The position numbers and the translations under genes were made by a program. 12,899 nucleotides of DNA, taken from Strigomonas culicis. Its lineage: Eukaryota; Euglenozoa; Kinetoplastea; Trypanosomatida; Trypanosomatidae. Of this stretch, positions 1 through 7,044 are shown piece by piece; the first letter of the stretch is position 1, and each line of letters starts with the position of its first letter. The notes under the pieces were generated by a model that was not told the DNA's origin, made no database searches, and saw nothing but the letters and a program-made list of their open reading frames with translations. Location of the stretch: NCBI GenBank assembly GCA_000482145.1, contig AUXH01000545.1, positions 1-12,899 of the forward strand. The letters are read 5' to 3'.

Positions 1-737
1 ACGCGTCGTCCGGCGTGTTGTACTGCGGAAAGCGCGGTTGCCTTGAAGTTGAAGATGCCATTGTCGACGACAACGCCGCCGATGCTGGTGCCGTGGCCGC
101 CGATGTACTTGGTCGCGGAGTGCACGATGAAGTCGACGCCGTGGTCCTTGAGGCGGATGAGGTAGGGCGTGCCGAAGGTGTTGTCCACGACGACCGGGAT
201 GCCGTGCTTGTGCGCGAGGGCGCTGATGGCGTCGATGTCGGGGATGTTGATGCCGGGGTTGCCGATGGACTCGTAGTAGATGGCCTTCGTCTTGGGCGTG
301 ATGGCGGCCTCCAGCGCGGTCAGGTCCTCGGGGTCCACCAGCTTCGCCTTGATGGCAAACTGCGACTCGAGGCGGTTGTTGAAGAGCGTGTAGGTGCCGC
401 CGTACAGCGTCGCGAGTGAGATGATCTCGTCGCCCGGCTGTGCGAGGTTCAGGATGCTGTAAAGGATGGCGGACATGCCGGAGGCCAGCGCGAGCGCACC
501 CACGCCGCCCTCTAGCGCCGCGACACGCTTCTCAAAGACATCGGTGGTGGGGTTCGTAATGCGGGTATAAATGTTGCCGGCCTTCCCGAGGCTGAAGAGC
601 GCCGCGCCGTCGGCGGAGTCGTCGAAGACGTAGCTGGTGGTCTGATAGATGGGCACGGCGCGGGACTTGGTGGTCGGGTCCGCGGTCTCCTGGCCGGCGT
701 GCACCTGCAGCGTGTCAAAGCGGTAGTTGGTGGACAT
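1..737 (-). CDS. O-acetylhomoserine sulfhydrylase-type PLP enzyme, partial (N-terminal 245 residues)
   Basis: Family role: PLP-dependent Cys/Met-metabolism enzymes of this branch make homocysteine from O-acetylhomoserine and sulfide in the cytosol. Seen: the ATG at 737 opens an uninterrupted frame of 245 codons to the window edge. Its N-terminus ([15 protein letters not shown]) and the segment [10 protein letters not shown] are typical of the family. YTRITNPTT lies near residues 57-65, ALASGMSA at 83-90, the PLP-ring and aspartate region [11 protein letters not shown] at 162-172, and the PLP-binding Lys in [11 protein letters not shown] is K210 (bases 108-110). The C-terminal third is outside the window; the family is usually about 420-440 residues. 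The ATG is the first one after the predicted splice acceptor at 801-802. Odd: after the codon for K233 (bases 42-44) the expected family sequence ([12 protein letters not shown]) is encoded in a different frame, at bases 2-37, so the gene is frameshifted or the sequence has an error there. Cystathionine gamma-synthase/lyase is a less likely alternative, because the long-spaced OAH-sulfhydrylase pattern fits better. Confidence 0.88.
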   Translation of the reverse strand, partial: MSTNYRFDTLQVHAGQETADPTTKSRAVPIYQTTSYVFDDSADGAALFSLGKAGNIYTRITNPTTDVFEKRVAALEGGVGALALASGMSAILYSILNLAQPGDEIISLATLYGGTYTLFNNRLESQFAIKAKLVDPEDLTALEAAITPKTKAIYYESIGNPGINIPDIDAISALAHKHGIPVVVDNTFGTPYLIRLKDHGVDFIVHSATKYIGGHGTSIGGVVVDNGIFNFKATALSAVQHAGRR

Positions 738-1162
738 GAGGAAGGACGGTAGATAGAGGGTGTAGTAGAAAAAGAAAAACAAAGAATAATGAAAGAAGAA
801 CTTGAAAGAGGAAAAATAAAATGAAGAACAAAAAGAAATGAAATGAACAGTGTCCCGGATGCGATGGTGCGATAAGCCAAAAAAAAAAAAACAGTGTATC
901 GAAGCCAGGGAAAGCAACAACATAACAGATGGTTGGCGAGTGTTTCTATCTTTCCTTTTCCTTGTTTTAAATTCAGCTCATATGTAATATGTACGAGTAT
1001 GATAATAATAATAAAAAAGCAATGTGAAGTCGAATATAAAGAAAAGTAAATGATTTATTAATATGAGATTCAATAAGCTTTTGATGTTTTCGTATTTCTT
1101 TTGATAATTTACACATCTGTGTAGGGAGTAGGGATTATCTTAGAACGTTAAGGGTAAAGAGA
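738..1162. other. Intergenic spacer (deaminase 3' UTR and sulfhydrylase 5' leader)
   Basis: This is A/T-rich sequence without a credible gene. It holds an A13 run on the plus strand (879-891), a short ATA/AAT repeat near 1001-1014, and the pyrimidine tract and AG of the sulfhydrylase acceptor. I looked for a selenocysteine insertion element that might explain the in-frame TGA of the upstream deaminase. One ATGA occurs (sense strand, near bases 983-980), but no paired helix with the quartet arrangement is apparent. No tRNA-like or snoRNA-like fold was recognised by eye. Confidence 0.6.
801..848 (-). promoter_or_regulatory. Predicted spliced-leader acceptor for the sulfhydrylase gene
   Basis: On the sense strand a T-rich tract (bases 848 to 803) ends in TTTCAAG, with the AG at bases 802-801. 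No other AG occurs between the T13 run (bases 891-879) and this AG, and none lies between it and the ATG at 737. The implied 5' leader is 63 nt and contains no ATG. Trans-splicing at the first AG after a pyrimidine tract is established for trypanosomatids; use of this particular site is inferred. Confidence 0.6.
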
Positions 1163-1666
1163 CTACTGTTTATTGCCCTTGTGTTTCTGGTGGGGTGCAC
1201 AGCGGGCGCCCACTTCCCACAATTCTGCCACCTTCGCATTCCCACTCACGTGCGTGAGCTTCATCAGACTCTCATCGCCGTGGACGACACGATCGATGGC
1301 GTGCTGGCAGCTGTAGTGGTGCGCCTGCGAGTCCGTGTAAGTGTTGCCGTAGAAGCAGAATCAGATGTGCACGAAGGCCATGGCACTCAGACACATCGGG
1401 CATGGCTTCGTGGTCGCGTACAGGACGCAGTCGGACAGATCCATGGCGTCCGTCTGCAAACACGCCGCGCGGATCGCGTTGATCTCCGCGTGGGAAGTCG
1501 GGTCGCGGTCACGCTCGACCGTGTTGGTTGCGACGGCGACCACCTCGTCGGTGGCGTCGCGGAGGAGAAGGGCGCCGAAGGGGGTGCTGTCACCGTGTTC
1601 GACCGTGTGCATCGCGGCGACGGCGGCGGCCGACATGTACGCCTCCTTGTAGACTGGCTCACCCAT
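1163..1666 (-). pseudogene. Guanine-deaminase-like zinc deaminase with one in-frame TGA
   Basis: The family (CMP/dCMP deaminase fold, GuaD-like) hydrolyses guanine or a related nucleobase. Seen: from the ATG at 1666 the frame reads MGEPVYKEAYMSAAA. It then gives PFGALLL, the zinc and proton-shuttle motif DPTSHAEINAIRAAC (H59 and E61) and KPCPMCLSAM (zinc ligands C89 and C92). Codon 102 (bases 1363-1361) is TGA. The same frame continues for 65 more codons (FCFYGNTYTDS... to a TAG at 1165-1163), giving 167 codons in all, close to the family's usual ~155-165. FYGNTYTDS matches the FY..(E/N)xTD segment that follows PCPMC in GuaD-type proteins. Of the first 20 codons after the TGA, 19 end in G or C, as in the neighbouring genes. 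A TTG at 1720 would lengthen the frame, but ATG 1666 fits the family N-terminus. It may be a recent pseudogene, a sequencing error or a read-through gene. If translation stops at the TGA, the 101-residue product keeps the zinc site but lacks the C-terminal fold. Confidence 0.8.
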
Positions 1667-1728
1667 CGCGTGGATGGCAAGGGTATTGGACGGGCAGGGT
1701 GCTGGACAGCAGGTCTGCAATTACCTTA

Positions 1729-1788
1729 CTGTATCGAAGTGTGTGTGTGTGTGTGTGTGTGTGTGAGGGAGAGGGAGATAGGGAAGGA
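1729..1788 (-). promoter_or_regulatory. Predicted spliced-leader acceptor for the deaminase
   Basis: On the sense strand a C/T tract (TCCTTCCCTATCTCCCTCTC, bases ~1787-1768) is followed by a CA dinucleotide repeat and then by the first AG in GATACAG at bases 1730-1729. The implied leader to the ATG at 1666 is 62 nt with no upstream ATG. It is unusual that the CA repeat lies between the pyrimidine tract and the AG. Confidence 0.5.
1739..1765. repeat. (GT)13 microsatellite
   Basis: Thirteen perfect GT units plus one G on the plus strand, read as CA repeats in the deaminase pre-mRNA. The run sits between the pyrimidine tract and the predicted splice acceptor, so it is probably removed from the mature message but contributes to the tract-to-AG spacing. 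Confidence 0.95.
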
Positions 1789-1943
1789 GTAAAACAAGAA
1801 AACTATTTATCCGTGACGCACCGTGCACACGCGCCGCTGCCGCACGCGCAGAGCAAGTGCCATAGACAACATGTACACATCCATCTCTTTACCGTGTTAG
1901 AAAGACCAACCATATTAAGCGAAAAACAAATTGTTATCCGTGC

Positions 1944-3863
1944 CTAGTCCATGTCCTGGCGCCACGCCAGCCGCACGACGTGGCGCAGCGAGCGCATCCA
2001 CTTTCCCATCATGTCCTCCACCATCTCGTTGCGTAGTACGACCGCGACGATGGTGTTGCGCAGCTGCTCCAGCTCCGCCGCATCCACCGTCGCCATGTCG
2101 AGGTTCTGCTTCCCGCCGCCGTTCTCGCCCGTCTTCTGGATGCGGTCGAGGCGGCGGTTATAGCCGGTGAAGTCGAGGTACGACAGAAAGAGGCCGTTGG
2201 CGGGGGCCATTGGGATGCCCATGCGCACCCCTTTTTTCAGCAGCACATCGCTGAGGAAGGCCTCGGGCAGCCCGGTGGCCGCCATGCACACGACCGCGCC
2301 CACCATCTTGCGGATCTGGTTGAGCATGAAGCTCTGTCCCTCCAGCTCGATGCGCACCACCTCGATGCCGTCCGCGTAGACGCGTCCCATCTTCTCCCGC
2401 ATCTCGCGGCGCAGCGCCTGTTCGTCCGCCTCGGTGTTCAGCGTGAGCGTCGCGCTCGCCGGCGTCGGCGCGGCCACCGCCGCCGGCGCCTGCCTCGCGA
2501 AGCGCTCCATCAGCTGGCTGTCTGCCGCAAAGAAGCGCGACGGCGACCAGTAGTCGACCGTCCGCTGCAGCGCCGCGTCGTCCGGGCGCACCACAAAGGG
2601 CGCGCTGACCGTGAGGCGGCGCATGAAGCGGTTGCAGGAAGGGTCGCCGCTGCGGCCGCCGGGGGTGAAGTTGTGGAAGGCGTGCGTGCCCTCGTAGCGG
2701 CGGAACAGCGCGCGGACGTGCTCCAGCTGCGCGTCGTCCAGGCGGTACCGCGCGATGCGCGACATGGCCTCCTCCGGGATGGTGCGGAACAAGAGCATGC
2801 TCTCGAAGAGCGAGTCGCGGAAGCCGCGGGCGAACTCCTCACCAGGCTGGTCAGCCTCCGGCGCGGCCGGTGCGTCCGCGGGGGCGGCATCTGCGGTGTC
2901 GTCGACCGCATCGTCCTCCTGTTCCTCTTCCGGCTCCGGCTCTCCTTCTGTCTTGTGCTGCTCTGCCGCGAGCTTGGCGGCCGCGGCGGCCGCATCCTCC
3001 ATCTTGCGCCGCTTGCTTCGCGGGAAGTGGCTCTTCTTGGTGCTGTCGTTCGGCTCCTTCTGTCGCTTCCCGTCGCCCGCTCGCGGCGGCGGCGCGCTGC
3101 TCTTGTTGCGCGTGACGACTGCCAACCCGCCCGGCAGAAAACCGACGTCCTGCAGCGACGGCTGCGCAGGGGCGAGCGACGGAGGGAAGTACTCCGTCGC
3201 GTAGTCTGCCTGGCGCATGAGGGCGAAGGTGGGCAGGTAATACTCGTAGCGGCGGCCCTCGCAGCAGAGGTAGGAGTTGAAGCTGCGCACGACCGGGACG
3301 AGCTGGTACACGTGCATGTCGGGCGGGAGGGCCAGGTTCAGCAGGCGCTTTGCCTCGTCGAAGCTGTACACAAACTCGTTATCTTCCTGCTCCTTCTTCG
3401 CCGCGTCGCCCTCGGCCGCACCCGCGCCGGCCTGCTCCTGCCGCAGCCTCTCCTGCGTGCGCGTCACGTAGTCCGGGTCGTACGGCAGCATCACGTTCAT
3501 GGACACCACGTTGCGTAGTGCGTGGACGCCCTTGTCGGTCCGACTCGCGCGCTCGAAGTTCAGCAGCTGCTGCACCTTTTCGTTCGCCATGTTCGTGAGG
3601 CTGATCATGTCGGTCTCGTACAGCGCCTTCAGCAGGCTCTCCTCGATCGTGGGGTGGTCCGGTCTGTGGTTCCACTGCAGGCCACAGTACTTCTCGCCCA
3701 CGTAGCCGAATACAATGGCGACCTTCTTTTTTGGACGGATGGCCCGGAAGCCCTCTGGGGAGCGGTAATACTTGTACTGCACCGCACCCGGAATGACAGG
3801 GACCAGCTGGGGCTCCGCCACAGCCTCGACGGTGGTTTCCTGTGACTCTCCATTGGACGCCAT
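1944..3863 (-). CDS. PUS1: PUS1-type tRNA pseudouridine synthase (TruA family)
   Basis: The family isomerises uridine to pseudouridine in tRNA, and in eukaryotes also in some snRNA and mRNA. The 639-residue protein begins at ATG 3863, the first ATG after the predicted acceptor at 3928-3929, and ends with TAG at 1946-1944. Seen: motif I ERASRTDKGVHALRNVVS (104-121) with catalytic Asp D110; motif II GRRYEYYLPTFAL (203-215); the YEGTHAFHNFT segment (390-400); and motif III EGQSFMLNQIRKMVGAVV (508-525). FGYVGEKYCGLQWN (52-65) matches the PUS1 N-terminal strand, and GTHxFHNFT with GQSFM favours PUS1 over PUS3. Residues ~231-345 form an insertion not needed by the fold. It has a lysine/arginine-rich part (KRQKEPNDSTKKSHFPRSKRRK, near 266-287), which could be a bipartite nuclear signal, and then an Ala/Glu/Asp-rich stretch. 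Family members are usually 400-550 residues, so the insertion explains the length. Site specificity cannot be read from the sequence. Confidence 0.92.
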   Translation of the reverse strand: MASNGESQETTVEAVAEPQLVPVIPGAVQYKYYRSPEGFRAIRPKKKVAIVFGYVGEKYCGLQWNHRPDHPTIEESLLKALYETDMISLTNMANEKVQQLLNFERASRTDKGVHALRNVVSMNVMLPYDPDYVTRTQERLRQEQAGAGAAEGDAAKKEQEDNEFVYSFDEAKRLLNLALPPDMHVYQLVPVVRSFNSYLCCEGRRYEYYLPTFALMRQADYATEYFPPSLAPAQPSLQDVGFLPGGLAVVTRNKSSAPPPRAGDGKRQKEPNDSTKKSHFPRSKRRKMEDAAAAAAKLAAEQHKTEGEPEPEEEQEDDAVDDTADAAPADAPAAPEADQPGEEFARGFRDSLFESMLLFRTIPEEAMSRIARYRLDDAQLEHVRALFRRYEGTHAFHNFTPGGRSGDPSCNRFMRRLTVSAPFVVRPDDAALQRTVDYWSPSRFFAADSQLMERFARQAPAAVAAPTPASATLTLNTEADEQALRREMREKMGRVYADGIEVVRIELEGQSFMLNQIRKMVGAVVCMAATGLPEAFLSDVLLKKGVRMGIPMAPANGLFLSYLDFTGYNRRLDRIQKTGENGGGKQNLDMATVDAAELEQLRNTIVAVVLRNEMVEDMMGKWMRSLRHVVRLAWRQDMD

Positions 3864-4348
3864 CCTTTGTTCGATACCGTTATTTGTTTATTATCTATTC
3901 GTTCTCCTTTTTTTCTTGGGTTCCGGTCTAGCCATTGGACGTAAAAAAAAAAGAGTGTAGAGCGGTGAGGGGATAAACGTAACATGATGGCGCACAAAAA
4001 AGACAGTTTTTTTTTTCTTTTCCCGTTTCGTATTTACGAATTGACTCTTTACGATGCACTCTCATTTTATTGAGAAACATTCACGATACTCTTTTTGTTT
4101 TTTAAATCATTACGAAAAGTGCATTAATTATCAAAGAAAAAACGAACAAATGAACACCAACCAATAAGTTAATATATTATGTTATACGAGTTATAAAGAA
4201 AGGAAAAATAAAGGAATCCATGAAAGTTATGATTTAAACACTACCAAATACATTCATATATAGATGTATGACAACAGCAACAGCTAGCATTCAGGACATT
4301 GCAAAATGTGACGACACCTTTTTTCCTTTGTAGAAAAAAAAAATGCTA
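3864..4348. other. Intergenic spacer (RRP9 3' UTR and PUS1 5' leader)
   Basis: A/T-rich and gene-free. It holds a T10 run on the plus strand at 4007-4016, an A10 run at 3943-3952 (the PUS1 pyrimidine tract on the sense strand), and a very A/T-rich central part at about 4060-4265. I see no RNA gene or conserved element here. Confidence 0.6.
3928..3970 (-). promoter_or_regulatory. Predicted spliced-leader acceptor for the pseudouridine synthase
   Basis: On the sense strand CTCACCGCTCTACACTC and a T10 run (bases 3952-3943) precede the first AG, in GGCTAG at bases 3929-3928. The leader to ATG 3863 would be 64 nt, A-rich and without an ATG. An ATG (CCAATGG) just upstream of the AG would be spliced away. 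Confidence 0.6.
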
Positions 4349-6499
4349 TCACTTTTTCTTCTTCAACTTCTTTATCTTTGCTGTCTTTGTTTTGGCACTA
4401 AGTTCCGGCGCGTCGGCCACGTCCCGCTTCGCCTTCTTCCGACCCAGCAGCGCCGCACTGCCGGCGCTGCCACCCTTCTTCATCGGCTTCGTGCGCGGTG
4501 CCTTCCGCGTCGCGGCGGTATCCTGCCGCCGCATGACATCCGCGTGGCCGCCCGCTGCCGGGTGCAGGTCGGCCGTCAGCAGCAGCTGGCCGTCGGCGCC
4601 GACCTGGAAGAAGGAGGCGTCCGTGTCCCCGGCGGGCTGCGAGGGCTGCTGCTGCTGCTGCTGCTGCAGCTGTGCGTCCTCCGCCTCATGGTCTGCGCGG
4701 CTCTCCTCTTCTTCTTCCGCCGGGCCCTCCTCGTCCGTGGCGCTGTTGTCCGCGCTGGCGGCATCGGTGAAGCCGTACAGCAGCGCCGGCACGTGCTCGA
4801 CGCCCGGCAGCCGCCGCACGAGCTGCAGGCCGACGTCGGAGAGCGGCACCACCAGCACCGAGTTGAGCGCCGCGCGCAGCACGACCCAGCGGCCGAGGCG
4901 CGGCTCCTTGCTGCACGCCACGTAGAGCGCGTCGCCGTCGGGCGAGAAGCGCAACCCAGGCACGAGCGCGGCGACCGGCAGCTCCGCGAGGGGCTGCAGC
5001 GCCGCCGCCGCGCCGGCCGGCGTGTGCAGCCGCCACAGCCGCACAACGCCGTCGTGGCTCGCGGAGGCAATGACGTCCGCGTAGGGCACGGCCGCGACGG
5101 CGGTGATGGGGTTCGGGTTGCGCCGCGCCGCCTCCGCGTCCGTCGCCGGGGCCGCCCGCGCCTCCGCGTCGAGCTGCGCGGCCGCCTTCTCGAGCCCGGT
5201 GCCGTCGCCGATAAAGCCGTGGCCGTGCGCCGCGAGCTGCACCGCGAGCGGCTTGCGGCGGTTCGTGTCGAAGACGACGAGGGTGCCGTCACACGCACCA
5301 CACACGACGAGGCTCTCACTCAGCATCGCGACGCACTCCAGCCGGATGGGGTACGACGCGTCCTTCTTGTTCGCCGCGTCCGGCGCGGGCGCGGGCAGCC
5401 CCAGCGCCTCGCGGCGGTGCTGCGCGGTGTAGCTGAAGGCCTGCTGCGTCGCCGCGTCGACCTTCCAGAAGCGCATCGTGCCGTCGTCGCCCACCGTCGC
5501 GCACGTGTCGCGGCGCAGCCCGTGCACCGCGCTCACCGGGCCCTCGTGGCCGAAGAGCGTGTCCGCGAGATTCATCTGCGGCACCGACCAGACCCGCAGC
5601 ACGCCGTCCGCGCTGACGGAGTGCAGCGTCGCGGTTCCCTGGCGAAAGCTCAGTCCGGTCACCGCCTTGTGGTGCTTGAAGAGCAGGCCCTTGGAGCGGC
5701 GGGTGAAGGACTCCCAGACGCCGATGGAGCCGTCCGCGGCGCCGACGGCGATGTAGGAGGGGCAGCTCATATCCACCGTCGTCTTCTCGAAGAGGTCGCG
5801 GCTCGTGGGACGGCTGTGCCGCGTGTCGCTGATCGCGATGGACACGACGGCGGCCGCCATCGTTGGGTCCAGCAGCACCTTCTTGCGGCGCTGCTGCTCT
5901 AGGAGGGCGCTCGCGGCCAGCCCGTGCGCGCTCGCGTCCGCGGCGAGGTCCGTCAGGTACACCTTGCCGGACTTGTCACCGAAGACGACGAGCTCCGTGC
6001 CGAGGCAGGCAACGGCGGTGACCGCGTTGCTGTTGTGGCGGATGCGCGTCATGCTCGCCTCACTGCTGTGGTGCCCGCCGAGGAAGGCGCTCATGGCGCC
6101 TGCGACCTGCCGCTGCTGCGTGCCGGCGGCCAGCCGCGCCTCCTCCATCAGCTCCTGCCGGCGCTCATTGCGAACGTCGGCGTCAAGCTGGTCGTCCAGC
6201 TCGTTGTCGAAGGTGATGTCTTTCAGCCGCGTGTCAATGTTGTCGCCCATCGAGCGGATGAGCTCGGCGCGGTCGTCCGTGGTGCTCACCGCGTCTTGCC
6301 GCGTGAAGGCGGGCGCCTTGCGGGCGCCGTGCAGCTTCTTGCCACGCTTCGCGTCAGGAGCCGCCTCGGGGCCCGCCCCCGGTGCGCGAGGGCTACTAGT
6401 GCTGTGCGAGTGGGGGCCGTCGTCTGTACGAAGACGCTTCTTTCCTATCGCCGCGGCGGCAATTTTGCCGCGCTTGTCGGATAACTTTTTTGCCTGCAT
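4349..6499 (-). CDS. RRP9: U3 snoRNP WD40 protein RRP9 / U3-55K
   Basis: RRP9 is the WD40 protein specific to the U3 box C/D snoRNP. It acts in the nucleolus in early processing of the small-subunit rRNA precursor. The 716-residue frame begins at ATG 6499 and ends with TGA directly followed by TAG. Seen: a basic N-terminus (~1-70), a charged helical part (~90-125, LDADVRNERRQELMEEARLA), and WD-like blades from ~154: VAVGAADGSIGVWESF (~250-265, written AVGAADGSIGVWESF), AVTGLSFRQGTATLHSVSAD (279-298), TLFGHEGPVSAVHGL (314-328), GDDGTMRFWKV (337-347) and ASHDGVVRLWRL (480-491). EPRLGRWVVLRAALNSVLVVPL (532-553) corresponds closely to the end of the RRP9 propeller and is the most specific evidence. 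The propeller is followed by an acidic stretch, Q7, and a Lys-rich tail ending KKLKKKK. Human RRP9 is about 475 residues; the extra length is the low-complexity tail and an insertion at ~430-460. A generic nucleolar WD40 protein is the alternative. Confidence 0.87.
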   Translation of the reverse strand: MQAKKLSDKRGKIAAAAIGKKRLRTDDGPHSHSTSSPRAPGAGPEAAPDAKRGKKLHGARKAPAFTRQDAVSTTDDRAELIRSMGDNIDTRLKDITFDNELDDQLDADVRNERRQELMEEARLAAGTQQRQVAGAMSAFLGGHHSSEASMTRIRHNSNAVTAVACLGTELVVFGDKSGKVYLTDLAADASAHGLAASALLEQQRRKKVLLDPTMAAAVVSIAISDTRHSRPTSRDLFEKTTVDMSCPSYIAVGAADGSIGVWESFTRRSKGLLFKHHKAVTGLSFRQGTATLHSVSADGVLRVWSVPQMNLADTLFGHEGPVSAVHGLRRDTCATVGDDGTMRFWKVDAATQQAFSYTAQHRREALGLPAPAPDAANKKDASYPIRLECVAMLSESLVVCGACDGTLVVFDTNRRKPLAVQLAAHGHGFIGDGTGLEKAAAQLDAEARAAPATDAEAARRNPNPITAVAAVPYADVIASASHDGVVRLWRLHTPAGAAAALQPLAELPVAALVPGLRFSPDGDALYVACSKEPRLGRWVVLRAALNSVLVVPLSDVGLQLVRRLPGVEHVPALLYGFTDAASADNSATDEEGPAEEEEESRADHEAEDAQLQQQQQQQPSQPAGDTDASFFQVGADGQLLLTADLHPAAGGHADVMRRQDTAATRKAPRTKPMKKGGSAGSAALLGRKKAKRDVADAPELSAKTKTAKIKKLKKKK
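4646..4666 (-). repeat. CAG repeat encoding Q7 in RRP9
   Basis: Seven CTG units on the plus strand are read as seven CAG glutamine codons (residues 612-618) on the sense strand, directly after QL. The run sits between the acidic segment and the C-terminal part and is likely to vary in length between strains. Confidence 0.95.
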
Positions 6500-7044
6500 C
6501 GTGTTCTTCTTTTTTCTTTTTTTGACCTTGCGTTCGCTCTCTTCCCTTTTTATTTATCTATTATGAGTCGACCTCCTGTTATGTTCTCCTTTGTCGCCTT
6601 GGGATGTGCTAGGGCGGAGGCAAGAAGTATATGACCCAAAGAAGTTACAAAAAGCGAATATACAAGAGACAAAAAAAAACAGTATTCTTCACTTACTGTG
6701 ATATGTATATATACAAAGCTCGTTGTAAAATACGGTAGAAAGGAGAGAAGCAGGAAGCGTAAGAAAGGAAATGAAGTACGATAGACCGTGTTTTCACATT
6801 GCAAGACAAGAAGAAAAAGGAAACCATAGTACATGTAAGAGAAAAAAAAACTACACTTTTAGCAAACCACTACGATGAACCAATACCGCTAGAATAAAGG
6901 GGACCAATGAGTTTACAACAGTAGCCAAGGTAGGCCTCGTTAATACCTTATGTAAGCTCGGGAAGAAACAAAAAAACAATATAAACTAAAAAGCATTATG
7001 GATGCAGTTCAGAAAGTGTAAAGGAGAAGAAGAAAAAGAAAAGA
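6500..7044. other. Intergenic spacer (MON1 3' UTR and RRP9 5' leader)
   Basis: Gene-free A/T-rich sequence. After the MON1 stop the sense strand is strongly pyrimidine-rich (CTTTTCTTTTTCTTCTTCTC, ending near 7024). A minus-strand frame at 6550-6834 would encode a hydrophobic 94-residue peptide. It spans the RRP9 splice signals, uses A/T-rich codons unlike the real genes and looks accidental. No RNA gene was recognised. Confidence 0.6.
6609..6680 (-). promoter_or_regulatory. Predicted spliced-leader acceptor for RRP9
   Basis: On the sense strand a T9 run (bases 6679-6671), TCTCTT and CTTCTTGCCTCCGCCC lead to the first AG, in CCCTAG at bases 6610-6609. The leader to ATG 6499 is 109 nt and contains no ATG. 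Confidence 0.55.

Noticed and set aside
900..1363. Selenocysteine as an explanation of the TGA in the deaminase
   Set aside because: No SECIS-like helix was found after the gene, and the affected position is a variable, non-Cys position in the family.
1272..1463. A 63-codon minus-strand frame overlapping the end of the deaminase, as a possible frameshifted C-terminus
   Set aside because: Its sequence is unlike any deaminase, whereas the original frame beyond the TGA does match the family; so a nonsense codon, not a frameshift, is the lesion.
1667..1720. An upstream TTG start giving 18 extra residues to the deaminase
   Set aside because: Eukaryotic nuclear genes rarely start at TTG, and the ATG at 1666 gives the expected family N-terminus.
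4343..5902. A 519-codon plus-strand open frame opposite RRP9
   Set aside because: It is the antisense image of a GC-rich gene: Arg/Ala/Val-rich, no family motifs, and fully covered by RRP9, which has specific homology signals.
6550..6834. A 94-codon minus-strand frame encoding a hydrophobic peptide between MON1 and RRP9
   Set aside because: It covers the polypyrimidine tract and acceptor of RRP9, has A/T-rich codons unlike the real genes, and shows no recognisable family.
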